This document shows positions 1 through 11,654 of a DNA stretch of 64,000 nt, piece after piece. How positions within the stretch are numbered: the first letter of the stretch is position 1; every line of letters starts with the position of its first letter. This DNA is from Craspedostauros australis. Taxonomy: Eukaryota; Bacillariophyta; Bacillariophyceae; Mastogloiales; Achnanthaceae. Location of the stretch: positions 1 through 64,000 of the forward strand of contig JAMXDE010000058.1 of the NCBI GenBank assembly GCA_026770025.1, written 5' to 3'. Made by a program: the position numbers and the translations under genes. The notes under the pieces were generated by a model. The model ran no database searches. It was given only the letters and a program-made list of their open reading frames with translations, and had not been told where the DNA came from.

Positions 1-3000
1 GTCTGGACCGATAGCCCCAACCGGCGCGATCCTCACCTTCAGGGCCCGAACAGGTTCCGTGAGCACATCCATGCCGGCGGCACAACGGCCCTCTACTATT
101 TGCAGCGGAGCATGGCGTGCACCCGCGGCATTCGCTGTGCAGAGCGCTTCATCGGCACTGCAAGCGTGCTTGGCACAATGAGGCTCGGGAAAATGCTGGC
201 ATGCCCAACTGCAACAGCTGCCAGCGCACTCTCAGGTGTACCCAGTGGCCTTGCCAAGGGCACGCATTGCCGTTGCGGAAAGTGTACCTGTTCCGTGTGC
301 GACCAAGCCCGGCGGATCAGGCCACTCGAGGCATACGGATTCCGATCCGATACCCCATTTGCTGGTGCTCACTTCCATGCTGACTACGGATTCATGTGCG
401 GTCGTTGACCAGCACTATGCAAGACTCGTCCCGCAATTCCACCAGACACATCGGGTGGTGTAGTCCATTGAAGGCTTCACTTCATATCCCCCTTTGTCAC
501 TGATGCCTACCAACAGGTACACCTGGTAGGTCCTCCAAGACAAGGTCTCTGCTGTGAACATCTTTACCAACCTCCTTCGGGAATTTGGATGCAAAGACGG
601 TTGCGAGGCGGGTGAGAAGTGGAACTCTGGAGGCGAGCTCCGCGCGGTCTGGTGCTTTCCAAACCGCCATCCAATCGTCCGGCCACACTCTTGATCTCAC
701 CAGGGCTGGGTGCTCATTGATGAATGGCAAAGTCAGCGGCTCAATCGGACGTTTTTGGTGTGATGACGGAGGTCGCTGCTGTATGCTTCAGGGTTGCATT
801 ATCCCAAGTTTTCTGGGCACGTGCCCTTACTCATGTGTGTACATCAATAATCGGTTTGTGGCATTCGAGCTCGACCTCACACCACTCCATACCAGCTCCA
901 CATGTTGTCCCACCCAATCTTCGACACCTCACGTTTTCGCTCCATATGATTGACGCAAACCAGGGTATCCACACGCGAAACTGAACGTCCACCCGTACGA
1001 TTGCATTTTTGTCGTCTACACTGCGACACCACGATCATGACTACATACGACTTGGCTCGGGGCTCATCAAATCGGCAGAATCTCTCATCTTTGATGAGGC
1101 GCACGTTCTCTGCTCTGACGTCCGCTGGAGCCTGCAACTTCTTTTTTTGAGGCTCGGGCTCAGCTAGGATCATGGAGGCACCGATGAAACTCCATATCCC
1201 AGGAAAGCCCTGGCCAGTGACATGATCTTCCGGTCGAGTGGCGCCCGGCCCGGTCACGTATGATGACAATGCCTACATGCAGTGGCGCAGCCGTGCTCCT
1301 TACTGATGGAGTCCGAGAGTCCCACTATCGTTCAACATGACAGGAGATTCCGTACGAGCGGCGTTTTCAACACGCCTCGTCCTTTCCGGCGACGATCCCA
1401 CCGCAGGTCTGGAGTTGCCAACATGATGAGCTATGCGGCAGATTGCAGCTCAAGGTGTGCAAGCCCGGCTCGGTTTCGGCGCGCATCCCAAGGTGGAGGT
1501 CCAGACTCAAGGGGTTGTATCTACTCGCCATTGACGCGCGTGAGATTTACTCTGTGCAGGATGTCGTGCAGGCCATACGTGATGCCCCGTCAGCAGGGTC
1601 GGGACGCATGCGATGCTGTGTTCGCCTTTGATGATATTCGCAATTCTCTCACGCAGCATGGCGTCCCGCAGCTGTATTTTTGATCAACTTCGGCACGTGG
1701 GGTCCATTCTCAGCGATATTGCCAATGGCGCATCCTTTGGATGCACCGCCCAAGCTAACTCAGCGACATCTTCTTCAACGCCGACGATTGGGACGAGTGG
1801 CAACAGGCGGGAGTACAAGCAGCTGGATCAATACCAACATCAAGGCATGTTTTGGCGATCCTATTGAGCCACCGCGGGATGTGGCAATCTTCGACTGGGT
1901 CTGGGTCTATGTCATCAAGGCACATGAGAACAACCGCAAGAAAGCTCGCGCCATGTGCGATGGATCAACCCATGGTGTCAGTGTACGCGTCTTTGGTCAC
2001 ACCTACGCGGCGACCCCAGACCTCACCGAGTTTCGCATCTCGTTGCCATTGCTGCAGTGCAAGGACTGCTGGTGTATGGAGCTGACGTTGCCAATGCATT
2101 GCGGAGGCGCCTGCCAGTGCGCAGAGATACTACATGCGGGCGGATGATCAATTTTGCAACTGGTGGCAACACAAGTATGGCAAAGTTCTGGACCGACACG
2201 TGGTGGTACCCGTTCTCAATAATCTCCAGGGCCATTCCTGAAGCGCCCAGACAGTGGAGTCCTACATGTCAACGCCCTTCTCAAGGACATGGGCTTCACT
2301 GCCACTACGCAAGCGCCGTGTTTGTACACTGGTGAGCTGTGCCAGAACAAAGTCTACGTACTTCGGCAGGTGGATGATTTTGCAGTGGCAGCACGCGATG
2401 AGGCTTCGTACACAAGATTCTGTGACATGCTCAATGCTCGTCTGAATCAGCCCATCCACTCGGCACGGTCTCTTCGCACATTACAATGGACTGGATCTCT
2501 CATCCAGGCGCGGCGGCACACGACGGTGCACTGCTCTACCTACATTGACAAGGTGCTGGAACGGCACGATTGGCAAGGGCTGAAGTCTTCGCAACGCCTC
2601 CCCCATGCGAGCGGATAATGGGCACGTGCGCCAGTTGGATCAGGCTGTTCTGCTGACTCAGATACCGAGCGGCAACGTCTGCAGTCCGAGTTCTTCAACT
2701 ACCGACAGGCCATTGGCGAGCTTACATGGGCCATTGGTTTCGTGTCGGTCCTGACATATCGTTCCCGGTGGTCAAGCTGAGTCAGTTCTCCATGAACCCT
2801 GCACGTGCACACTACGAAGCCGTCAAGTATCTTTTTTGGTACATTGCGGCCACCAGGGAGTTTGGTGTCACATATTGGCGACAGTCCCCTCTCATGCAGC
2901 TTGCGGATGTTCCCAACCCGCGACCAGCTGTCCCCTGCTGACGACAAGCGTCACAACACGACGGATCAGGCTACTATCCAGGCAACCTTCTCTGTATGCC

Positions 3001-3479
3001 TACATGGATGCTGATTGGGGTGCCGACACCAAGCATCGTCGGTCTACCAGCAGCATTGCTTTCCTTCTAGGTGGCGCAGCTGTCGCATGGAAGACTCGAG
3101 TGCAGCCCTACTGTCTCTCTCAGCACATCCGAGGTCGAGTTCCTTGCCGCCAGCGATGCTGGAAAGATGGCACTCTGGCTTCGGTCTATTCTTGATGAGA
3201 TTGGCGTTGCGCAGAAGCATGCAACGCTCATCTACAAGGACAATCGAGGTGCGAGAATGATGGTTAACGCCAACCAGCCGACACGGAACTCCAGGCACAT
3301 TGACATACGCACATTTGCCGTCAGCGATTGGGTGGACAGAGATCTTATCCTGATAACCAACGTGCCTTCGGACCCTCAATGCTTCAGACGTGTGCCACCA
3401 AACAGACGCCAGTGGTTCTGTTCTATTGGCATACGGATCTGCTCATGGACGCATACCGCCTTTCTACGTTCACCAGTGA
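1..3479 (+). pseudogene. Copia-type pol, copy 1, 5' truncated and heavily frameshifted
   Basis: This is the same Copia pol as at 17622-21066, entered inside the protease/pre-integrase region because the window starts there. It shows fragments of the GAG-pre-integrase zinc-binding segment, integrase, reverse transcriptase (RQVDDFAVAARDE) and RNase H (MDADWGAD, STSEVEFLAASDAGK). The reading frame changes repeatedly. Compared with copy 2 it carries about 34 extra bases net, mostly single-base gains and losses with few substitutions, for example three indels in the first 28 bases. The TAG that interrupts integrase in copy 2 is also present here at 461-463. The pattern suits an unpolished contig end at least as well as genuine mutational decay. 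It cannot encode a working polyprotein as written. Confidence 0.9.
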
Positions 3480-3720
3480 GTGCTCCCCATGGAGTGTGGT
3501 GATGCCTGTCTTCTCTACAACAGAGTCGATTCTTTTCGCTAGCTTACGCTAGTGCGTGTGTGTGTGGGGGGGGGGGGGGAGGCATCTGTACACCCGTACG
3601 ATGACAGACGTCATCATCAGCAGCAGCGAACACAACAAAAGTCATCACCATTCTGTGGCCATAAATCCATCATTAGCACCAAAGCACACACATCACTCTC
3701 TCACGATACTGACACTAACT
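3480..3720. other. Copia 3' flank with poly-G tract
   Basis: No gene is visible. The stretch begins just after the pol stop and includes a small inverted repeat (GCTAGCTTACGCTAG, near 3539) and a GTGTGTGTG tract running into about 14 G residues at 3565-3580. A purine-rich tract downstream of pol could be the polypurine tract of the element, but I could not find a matching LTR upstream of gag at 16480, so LTR boundaries are not assigned. The same text recurs at 21067-21307, with a poly-G run that differs slightly in length. Confidence 0.5.
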
Positions 3721-5030
3721 ACTGCAAGTATTGCCCCAACTAACCCTAACTGATACAAATTCATCACCCATTCATCCTTGATACAAATTCATCACACATT
3801 AACACCCTAGCCCTTGATACAAGTTCATCACTCACCAAACAACACACATTGGCTGATTTCTATTCCTATACCCCACCCCCAACCATGCAACTAACTCCTA
3901 AAAGTATTGCCGACGCAACCCTTGATACAAATTCATCACAGATTAACCCTTGATACTTATTCATCACACATTAACACCCTAACTCTTGCCATCACTCACC
4001 AAACAACACACATTGGCCAATATCTATTCCTATACCCCACCCCCAACCAACCAACTAACTGCTACAAGTATTGCCCTAACTAACCCTTGATACAAATTCA
4101 TCACATACTAACCCTTGATACAAATTCATAACACCCTGACCCTTTCCGTCACTCATGGCACAACACACATTGGCCGATATCTATTCCTATACCCCACCCC
4201 CAACCACCCAACTAACTCCTGAAAGTATTGCCCAAACTAACCCTTGATACAAGTTCATCACACATTAACCCTTGATACAATTCATCACACATTAACACCC
4301 TAACACCCTAACCCTTACCATCACTCACCAAACAACACACATTGGCTGATTTCTATTCCTATACCCCACCCCCAACCACGCAACTAACTCCTAAAAGTAT
4401 TGCCGACGCAACCCTTGATACAAATTCATCACAGATTAACCCTTGATACTTATTCATCACACATTAACACCCTAACTCTTGCCAGCACTCACCAAACAAC
4501 ACACATTGGCCAATATCTATTCCTATACCCCACCCCCAACCAACCAACTAACTGCTACAAGTATTGCCCAAACTAACCCTTGATACAAATTCATCACATA
4601 CTAACCCTTGATACAAATTCAGAACACCCTGACCCTTACCATCACTCACCATACCACACATATAGGCCAAAATCTATTCCTATACCCCACCCCCAACCAT
4701 GCAACTAACTCCTAAAAGTAGCGCGCAACCTAACCCTTGATACATATTCATCACCCATTAACCCTTGCCATCACTCACCATACAACACACATTGGCTGAT
4801 TTCTATTCCTATACCCCACCCCCAACCGCGCAACTGACTCCTGCAAGTATCGCCTAACCTAACCCTTGATACAAATTCATCACACATTAACCCTTGATAC
4901 AAATTAATCACACATTAACACACATTGGCCGATATCTATTCCTATACCCCACCCCCAACCGCGCAACTGACTCCTGCAAGTATCGCCTAACCTAACCCTT
5001 GATAGAAATTCATTGCACCCTAGCACCCTA
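3721..5030. repeat. Satellite A array, block 1 (copy 1)
   Basis: Tandem units of about 130-172 bases are recognised by TATTCCTATACCCCACCCCC, followed by CAACTAACTGCTACAAGTAT and CTTGATACAAATTCATCACA. The TATTCCTATA core recurs near 3861, 4025, 4182, 4354, 4518, 4678, 4803 and 4937. The units contain scattered ACCCTAAC telomere-like hexamers. Any open frames through the array are chance products of the repeat. Copy 1 has one unit of about 130 bases (roughly 4858-4989) that copy 2 lacks. Confidence 0.9.
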
Positions 5031-5099
5031 ACACCCAAACATGCAGTGAACAGAAATTACCATCAGTCACCACACAAAAACACTGTCCGATATCCATCT

Positions 5100-5196
5100 C
5101 AGACACTCACACACACTCGCACACACTCGCACACACTCGCACACACTTGCACACACTCGCACACACTCGCACACACTCGCACACACTCACACACAT
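5100..5196. repeat. CACACACTCG decanucleotide minisatellite
   Basis: About nine tandem copies of a 10-base unit, CACACACTCG with minor TTG/TCA variants. The same tract lies at 22555-22651. The apparent Thr-His-Ser open frames across it are repeat artefacts. Confidence 0.9.
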
Positions 5197-5340
5197 AGTT
5201 GGAACACACTGTGAAACGGCTGACATACTCTCATTACAATTCCATTAGCCATACACAACTTGTACGCTCAAATGGAATGCACAGCAACGGCCATCAATCA
5301 CCACACATCACACAAAGCAAACACTGGCCAATATCCATCC

Positions 5341-5393
5341 ACAGCCCATGGACACAGCCCATGGACACAGCCCATGGACACAGCCCATTGACA
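5341..5393. repeat. 13-base minisatellite ACAGCCCATGGAC
   Basis: Four tandem copies of ACAGCCCATGGAC, each carrying the palindrome CCATGG. They repeat at 22795-22847 in copy 2. Confidence 0.85.
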
Positions 5394-5559
5394 CACCCCA
5401 CATTCCTTGAACACTGTCAGCACGGTTCACATGTCGTTATGCAAGCCACACACACACACATCTCACACACCCAAAATGCAATGTACAGAAATTGCCATCA
5501 CTTGCCACACAACACACACTTTCAGCCACTTCCGGCTTCTCTCTCTCTCTCTCTCTCTC

Positions 5560-5704
5560 TCAACACCTCTGATCGCTGTAGTCACACATCCAACAACGGC
5601 AGGAGACGTCCCACACCACGCATGACATGGCAGGAGCGTGGCACATATGGCTGCCAACTCCATGATGCTCATTGCTACTGCCACACTCAAAGACTGATCA
5701 TGAT
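5560..5704. repeat. Single satellite B unit forming the 5' flank of the recombinase-type element
   Basis: The text from CACCTCTGATCGCTGTAGTC to CACTCAAAGACTGATCATGA matches the satellite B unit at about 11688-11823 closely, including ATCCAACAACG, GACATGGCAG, GCGTGGCAC and CAACTCCATGATGCTC. The first in-frame ATG of the following ORF (5705) lies at the exact edge where satellite similarity ends, so the leader of that ORF is satellite DNA. The copy 2 equivalent is 23015-23159. Confidence 0.75.
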
Positions 5705-7110
5705 ATGCCTTCCTTCCTTCCTGCCCATCCTGCTGTGGTGAATCCATACTGCAGTGGTGCTGCCAACAGTGGCATTGTCATCAACAATGATAGCTGCTGT
5801 GATGGTGCCAACAATGCCAACGACACAGGCAATTGTGGTGCCACCAACCAGACCACTGATGCTGATACTGCTGCTCCCCCCCAGCAGCTCACGCCCCCTC
5901 CTCCACCTGTCCCTGAGGCAGCCGCGGTGCCAACAGCCGCTCCTGTTCCCACTGACTCTATGTGGAGGTCCCTCCTGCACCTGAGGGATCCAATCCTGCT
6001 CGATCCAAGGCTGCCACCACTGCCAGAGCCTCTCCGTTGCTATGATGGGCCTGTGCTCGCTCCTGACAACGTTGTGACTCCTGACAAGGGTGCAGATCTC
6101 CCTGGCTATTCCGTACCTCCTGCAGATGTCGAGCTGGATCAGGTGTACGGCGACCACGCCCACAACAATGACAACAATGACGGCTCCCACCTCCATGGTG
6201 GTGTTGGCGGAGATGCTGTGTGGCAGCAGTGCTGGGCTTGCATCGTCGTTGCATTCTCCCCACAACAATACTTGGTCCCACATTGTTGCATTGGTCACAG
6301 ATTCCTTCACCTCCTCTCTCTCTCTCTGGAGCTCAGGGGGATTCGCGACTGGCTGTGGAACTCAGAGAAACTGCTGTTGCCTGCGGCAGTGGCTCTCCAG
6401 ACCACCCCTGGTGTGTGTGGCCGCAGCAATGTCCGGAAGTGGCTGCCCTCTTGCATGGATTTGTGGGAGACCAGCAAGTTTGCCATGCTGGTCGAGGCCA
6501 CCGAGCCAGAGCTGCGCCAGCATGCCATTCTATCTGGTGGCACCCGCAACGATGCGCCACATGCCCGTGCCTTCAAGTCAAAGGTTCTCTCTGGTTGTCT
6601 GCATATGCTGCGGTTCGCACCTTCACACACATCTTGTGAAGGTGGTGATCTCCTCTTGCCAGCAGAAATCGACACCAAGTCTGGTCTGCCCGTGGAGGAG
6701 ACACTGAGACTCAGGCATCCTGTCATGTCATACGTGATCCTGACATCAGTGGCAACGGGACAAGAGCATTCGAGCCATATGACGGTCCTGCTCCCACCCC
6801 TGTCCCTGTCAAGATCACCAAATGAGGTGGTTGGATCAGTTGCTTGCAAACTCTCCGGGGAGGCTGGTCCGGTCCAGGCGGTCTTGATGCTGTCCATCTG
6901 GGAAACTGGTTCCTGCGGTTTTGGCAGCAAGTCCAAGCATCTCCGCAAGGAGGTTGCTGCTTGGACCAACTGGCTCTCCAACTCCCATCCTCCATGGGCT
7001 GCCTACCGCGCCATGATGCCATGCCGCCTCATTGCTCTGGACAGGCGAAAGAGACGCGTCGAAGATGTTCAAGACTCCGAACCTGGACAGAGGGCATCTT
7101 TTGTGTTAAT
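5705..7110 (+). pseudogene. RT-associated N-terminal segment of a retroelement, RT core missing (copy 1)
   Basis: The open frame runs from ATG 5705. It has a Pro/Ala/Asn-rich start, then DNVVTPDKGADLPGYSVPP, DVELDQVYGDH, LSLELRGIRDWLWNSEK and finally SNSHPPWAAYRAMM with CRLIALD. From memory of the family, these blocks precede the reverse transcriptase of a retrotransposon-type protein common in diatoms and chytrids. The reading slips: the stretch reading GGLDAVHLGNWFLRFW at about 6865-6912 lies in another frame. After LIALD at about 7040 the expected RT core, including its YADD-type catalytic box, does not appear. The text passes instead into the zinc-binding start of a recombinase-like protein. 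I read this as an internal deletion fusing two element proteins. An identical remnant lies at 23160-24565. Confidence 0.5.
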
Positions 7111-8570
7111 TTCTACTGGAGCATCGGCAGTTTTCCAGCATGCCGAAATATGTGGTGTGGCAGGTGCTATTGCTATACTTCGGACAACCACCTTGGCTTT
7201 CATCACTTCCATCTTCAAGACGGCAACACAAAACGCAAGCGATCTGGACAAGAGAATGTTGATCAGCTGGGGTGCCAGAAGCGTTGATCGTGCAGCATAC
7301 AGCCAAGCACGCGATGGTGACCACCTACTGATTCCTTTCGAGCGCGATTATTGCATATTTGTCAAGCTGAAGCACAGACAACCCATCACACTCAACGCTG
7401 TTGACAAACGGATTATGGGTGCCATCCGGAGAGTCAATCTGGATGCTTTCTGGAGTCGAGCCTCCACCACCGCCAAGGCGAACACCAGCAGAGCCAAACA
7501 GATGATTAAGGCAGCACAAGAACTCGGTCTGGAGGGACCATTCGAAGCCAAAGGTCCGCTACCCGCATACGACCATTGCAGTTATCAAGTGGCCATTCTA
7601 ATGGTACTCGCGTTGCTGAAACCGGGACAATACTCCAAAACTCACATCCAGTACGACACTATCCGCAAATTGCGTGCCACCTACTCCAACCAAGTTCGCG
7701 CGTCAGCTGCCTCCACACAACAATCATTGAGCATGGGCAATCAGAATGATAAGTACCAATGGATCGCTCATGACCCATGTGGCTCCTTCTGGTTCTCCAG
7801 GTTCAACGAGGGCTGTTGACACTGAATGGGACAGGACTGGAGACCCAACAAAGGCTTCTCCACAGCACTTGTATTGGCAATCTTGGACATGGCACAACAA
7901 CAATTCGACGAATGTGAACACAACAACCCCAGAACAACATCGATGGGCTGCTTTCATGACCTGTGCTATGTTATCCTACACCATATCTCTTTGGGGTTCT
8001 GAGGCACAGATGTTGGACCCCAGGGCCACCATCAAGGAACAATCATGCCAAAAGCCAGACGACCATATCACCATTGTACTACTACAAGGCAAATTCAAAG
8101 GCAAACATCAGTCATACAAACATATCATCCCTCTATCCAAGCGAACCAAATCGGGTATCAACGTCCAAGGCATCATCAACACACCCCTGAGTGTGAAGCA
8201 GAAGTCGCAACAATATCACGGTCCCGCGATTTCATTGAAACAAGGTACCCTCTACACTCCAAAAGATCTCAACGATGCACTCCATGATGTCTTGGAGGGT
8301 ATATGGGAGACCAACCAAGGGTTGTTTCCTCCTGACATCACCAATGCATCCAAGCTACGCGAAAGCTACCACTGTTTTCAATCTTTCAGGCAAGCCTCGG
8401 ACACACGCGCTCTGGAGCAAAAGGTGAGCGAAAGGTGACACCAAACTGGTCAATGTTGGGAGAAACCAGGACCAGGAGGAGGACGGAGAAACGAAACCAA
8501 CATGCGATTCCACTATGCCCAATTCGATCTGCTTGTCCGACCGTTTCTACGCTACACCACCTCCATGTGA
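7111..8570 (+). pseudogene. Tyrosine-recombinase-like protein, frameshifted (copy 1)
   Basis: The segment reads in three successive pieces: a Cys/His-rich start (WCGRCYCY, LGFHHFH, GQENVDQLGCQKR) ending at 7287; a second frame with LIPFERDYCIFVKLK, NLDAFWSRASTT, AYDHCSYQVA and CGSFWFSRFNEG to about 7815; and a third with SLWGSEAQML, VLLQGKFKGKHQ, IIPLSKRTKSGI and SDTRALEQKVS. An in-frame TGA follows at 8436-8438, and the frame then continues to HYAQFDLLVRPFLRY and a stop at 8568-8570. A serine/glycine-flanked acidic motif after a helical segment, then a GK.KG strand, HxIP and a terminal R-rich block, are typical of the tyrosine recombinase fold. In this element W occupies the position where the family usually has R before GSE. 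The assignment to a DIRS- or Crypton-like recombinase is inference. It is inactive as written. Confidence 0.6.
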
Positions 8571-10190
8571 TGGGTGGTACTATTGGGGGAATCAAGAAGT
8601 GCCCAAAAACAGTTTGGAATGGGTCATCAATATCCAGTGCAAACTGGTGGACTGATTTGATGTTGGAAGGCAGAAGCCACACTCGTGATAGCATTCGCTA
8701 CATAAGGGCCAACACCTATATGCCAAATCATAGTCTGTGCATGACATCAAACCAATACTTAACAAGCATGGATTGACATGGTTGTACATGCAAGCATGCT
8801 CAACAACCATCCCAATAGCACTCATTTGACACTGTGATGAACACTACTACTCAAACCTGCATTCCTCGTTGTACCCTTCTCTTCTTACAAACGATGACAG
8901 ACAGCGTTCAACTCAAAGGCCATGATTGCTGCACCTCCCAAGATTATTCGTCACATGTTCAGAGACTATTCATCACACCTTTGGACATTATTCATCACAT
9001 GATTGTCCACTATCCATCACACATTCGAGTCCTACTCATCACACTCGTGAACCAGGAAAAACAGCCCGTCCTCATGAATCAAGAACAACCATGATGACGC
9101 TCGACAGGATGTCCTGACACTAACCCAAACAAGACAACGACACAAACAAAGACGTCAGCAGGGCAGTGGGCGAGAGCTTCATTCCATCTGGGGGGACAGC
9201 ATGCGCCCCCCCTACGGACAAAACAACTGCAGGTTTGGAACTTCAGAAAGGGTCACTACGACCGCAGGTTTGGGACATCACTGAGGGTGACACCAATCGT
9301 AAACAAGTGGAAACGAGATGTCACGAGGTCGAGAGCCGAAATACATGACAAGATAGCATGCAGGACTGTGGACCCCTACCACACATATGTGGAAGGGTAC
9401 AAGTGTGCAGATGCGGACGATGAAGCATCAGGATGAGGGCATGATAGAAGGTGCAGGAGGATGCATGAGCAAGACACATCGAATATGTTCAGGAATACAA
9501 CAATGCCTCGCTATGGCACCACAGAGAACGCCAACAATGAAATTGAAATTGAAAGAGAGAGTGAGAAAGAGAGTGAGAGTGAGGATGTGCTCACAGTTCT
9601 AAAACGGTATGATCTAAAAACAGCTTAGATTCATGCTGACTATAACCCTTGATTTCCAACAACTGTCAAGTAGGTAACCCATTGGTCCTACCAAGCTCAC
9701 ACATGACTCACACATGACTCACACACTGCTCACACACTGCTCACAAATGGCTCACACACTGCTCACATACGGCTCACACATAAAGGTTCATGCTGCGGAT
9801 AGTCCAAAATGCAAGGCACAGCCATTTCCATCACCCACCACATAATTCACACTGAGCCATATGTAGTCACAGCCCATACACACACTCCAGCCACCTTGCA
9901 CACTGACAACATGGTTGACAATGGTTGACACACAGTTCTGCAAGCTATATACAACTCACTCTACCAAAATGCATTGTACAGGAATGGCCATCACTCAACC
10001 CACAACAACAACTGGCCAATCTCGACCCCCAAGCACATGCACACACTCCAAACACCGCACACACTGTCCACATGGTTGACACATGGTTGGAACATAGCTC
10101 ACTCATGATGTTGCAAGCCAAACACAACTCATACACCCAAAAATGCAATAAACATCAATTGCCATCGCTAACGGCACACCGAAAATTAGC
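8571..10190. other. Non-coding segment between recombinase element and satellite A
   Basis: No convincing gene. It holds spaced TTCATCACA and ATTCATCACATG motifs that recall satellite A (8950-9040), a GA-rich run (GAGAGAGTGAGAAAGAGAGT, about 9552-9571), a cluster of CTCACACATGACTCACAC direct repeats at about 9685-9780, and CATGGTTGACA repeats near 9910 and 10070. Short open frames here do not resemble known proteins. The same text is at 26026-27645. Confidence 0.6.
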
Positions 10191-11515
10191 AGATATCTAT
10201 TCCTATACCCCACCCCCAACCACGCAACTAACTGCTGCAAGTATTGCCCAAACTAACCCTTGATACCAATTCATCACACATTAACCCTTGATACAAGTTC
10301 ATCACAAATTAACCCTTGCTACAAGTTCATAAAGCACCAACCCTTTTCATCACTCACCATACAACACACATTGGCCAATATCTATTCCTATACCCCACCC
10401 CCAACCAACCAACTAACTGCTGGAAGTATTGCCCAAACTAACCCTTGATACCAATTCATCACCCATTAACCCTTGATACAAATTCATCAGCCATTCACCC
10501 TTGCCACAAGTTCAGAACACCCTGACCCTGACCATCACTCACAGCACAACGAAAATTAGCAGATATCTATTCCTATACCCCATACCCTAACCCCAACCAC
10601 GCAACTAACTGCTGCAAGTATTGCCCAAACTAACCCTTGATACCAATTCATCGCACATTAACACTCTAACAAATTCATCAGCCATTCACCCTTGCCACAA
10701 GTTCATAACACCCTGACCCTTGTCATTACTCATGGCACAACACACATTGGCCAATATCTATTCCTATACCCCATACCCTAACCCCCAACCACCCAACTAA
10801 CTCCTACAAGTATTGCCCAACCTAACCCTTGATACCAATTCATCACACATTAACACCCTAACAAATTCATCAGCCATTCACCCTTGCCACAAGTTCAAAA
10901 TGCTGGAACCCTTTTCATCACTCACCATACAACACACATTGGCCAATATCTATTCCTATACCCCACCCCCAACCACGCAACTAACTGCTGCAAGTATTGC
11001 CCAACCTAACCCTTGATACCAATTCATCACACATTAACACCCTAACAAATTCATCACCCTATTAACCCTTGCTACAAGTTCATAAAGCACCAACCCTTTT
11101 CATCACTCACCATACAGCGCACATTGGCTGATATCCATTCCTATACCCCATACCCTAACCCCCAACCACGCAACTAACTCCTAAAAGTATTGCCCTAAAT
11201 AACCCTTGATACAAATTCATCATCGATTAACACCCTAGCCCTTGATACAAATTCATCACACAGCAACACCCTAGCCCTTGATACAAATCCAACACACATT
11301 AACACCCTAGCCCTTGATACAAATTCGTCACACAGCAACACCCTATTAACCCTTGCTACAAATTCATAACACCCTGACCCTTACCATCACACACAGCACA
11401 ACGAAAACTAGCTGATATCCATTCCTATACCCTAACCCCATACCCTAACCCCAACCATGCATACCCTAACTAACTCCTAAAAGTATTGCCCAACCTAACC
11501 CATGATACAAATTCA
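10190..11515. repeat. Satellite A array, block 2 (copy 1)
   Basis: The same satellite family as at 3721-5030, marked by TATTCCTATACCCCACCCCC and GATACCAATTCATCACACAT, with units of about 150-190 bases. Several units contain an extra CCCATACCCTAACCCC telomere-like insertion (about 10580, 10775, 11148 and 11425-11450). Block 1 lacks this, so the two blocks have evolved separately. Copy 2 is at about 27645-28970. Confidence 0.9.
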
Positions 11516-11610
11516 TCACACATACACACACATACACGTGCTCACACACGTGCTCACACACACACACACTCACACACTCACACACTCACACTCACTCACA
11601 CACCCAAAAT
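11516..11610. repeat. CACACA/CACGTGCT/CACACT microsatellite
   Basis: Mixed CA, CTCACACACGTG and CACACT repeats at the junction of satellites A and B. Copy 2 is at 28971-29065. Confidence 0.8.
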
Positions 11611-11654
11611 GGAATGCACAGCAACTGCCATCACTCACCACACAGCACCCACTT

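Noticed and set aside
5687-6310. Minus-strand open frames of 200 and more codons opposite the recombinase element
   Set aside because: They mirror the GC-rich plus-strand ORF and lack recognisable motifs; the plus strand carries the family blocks.
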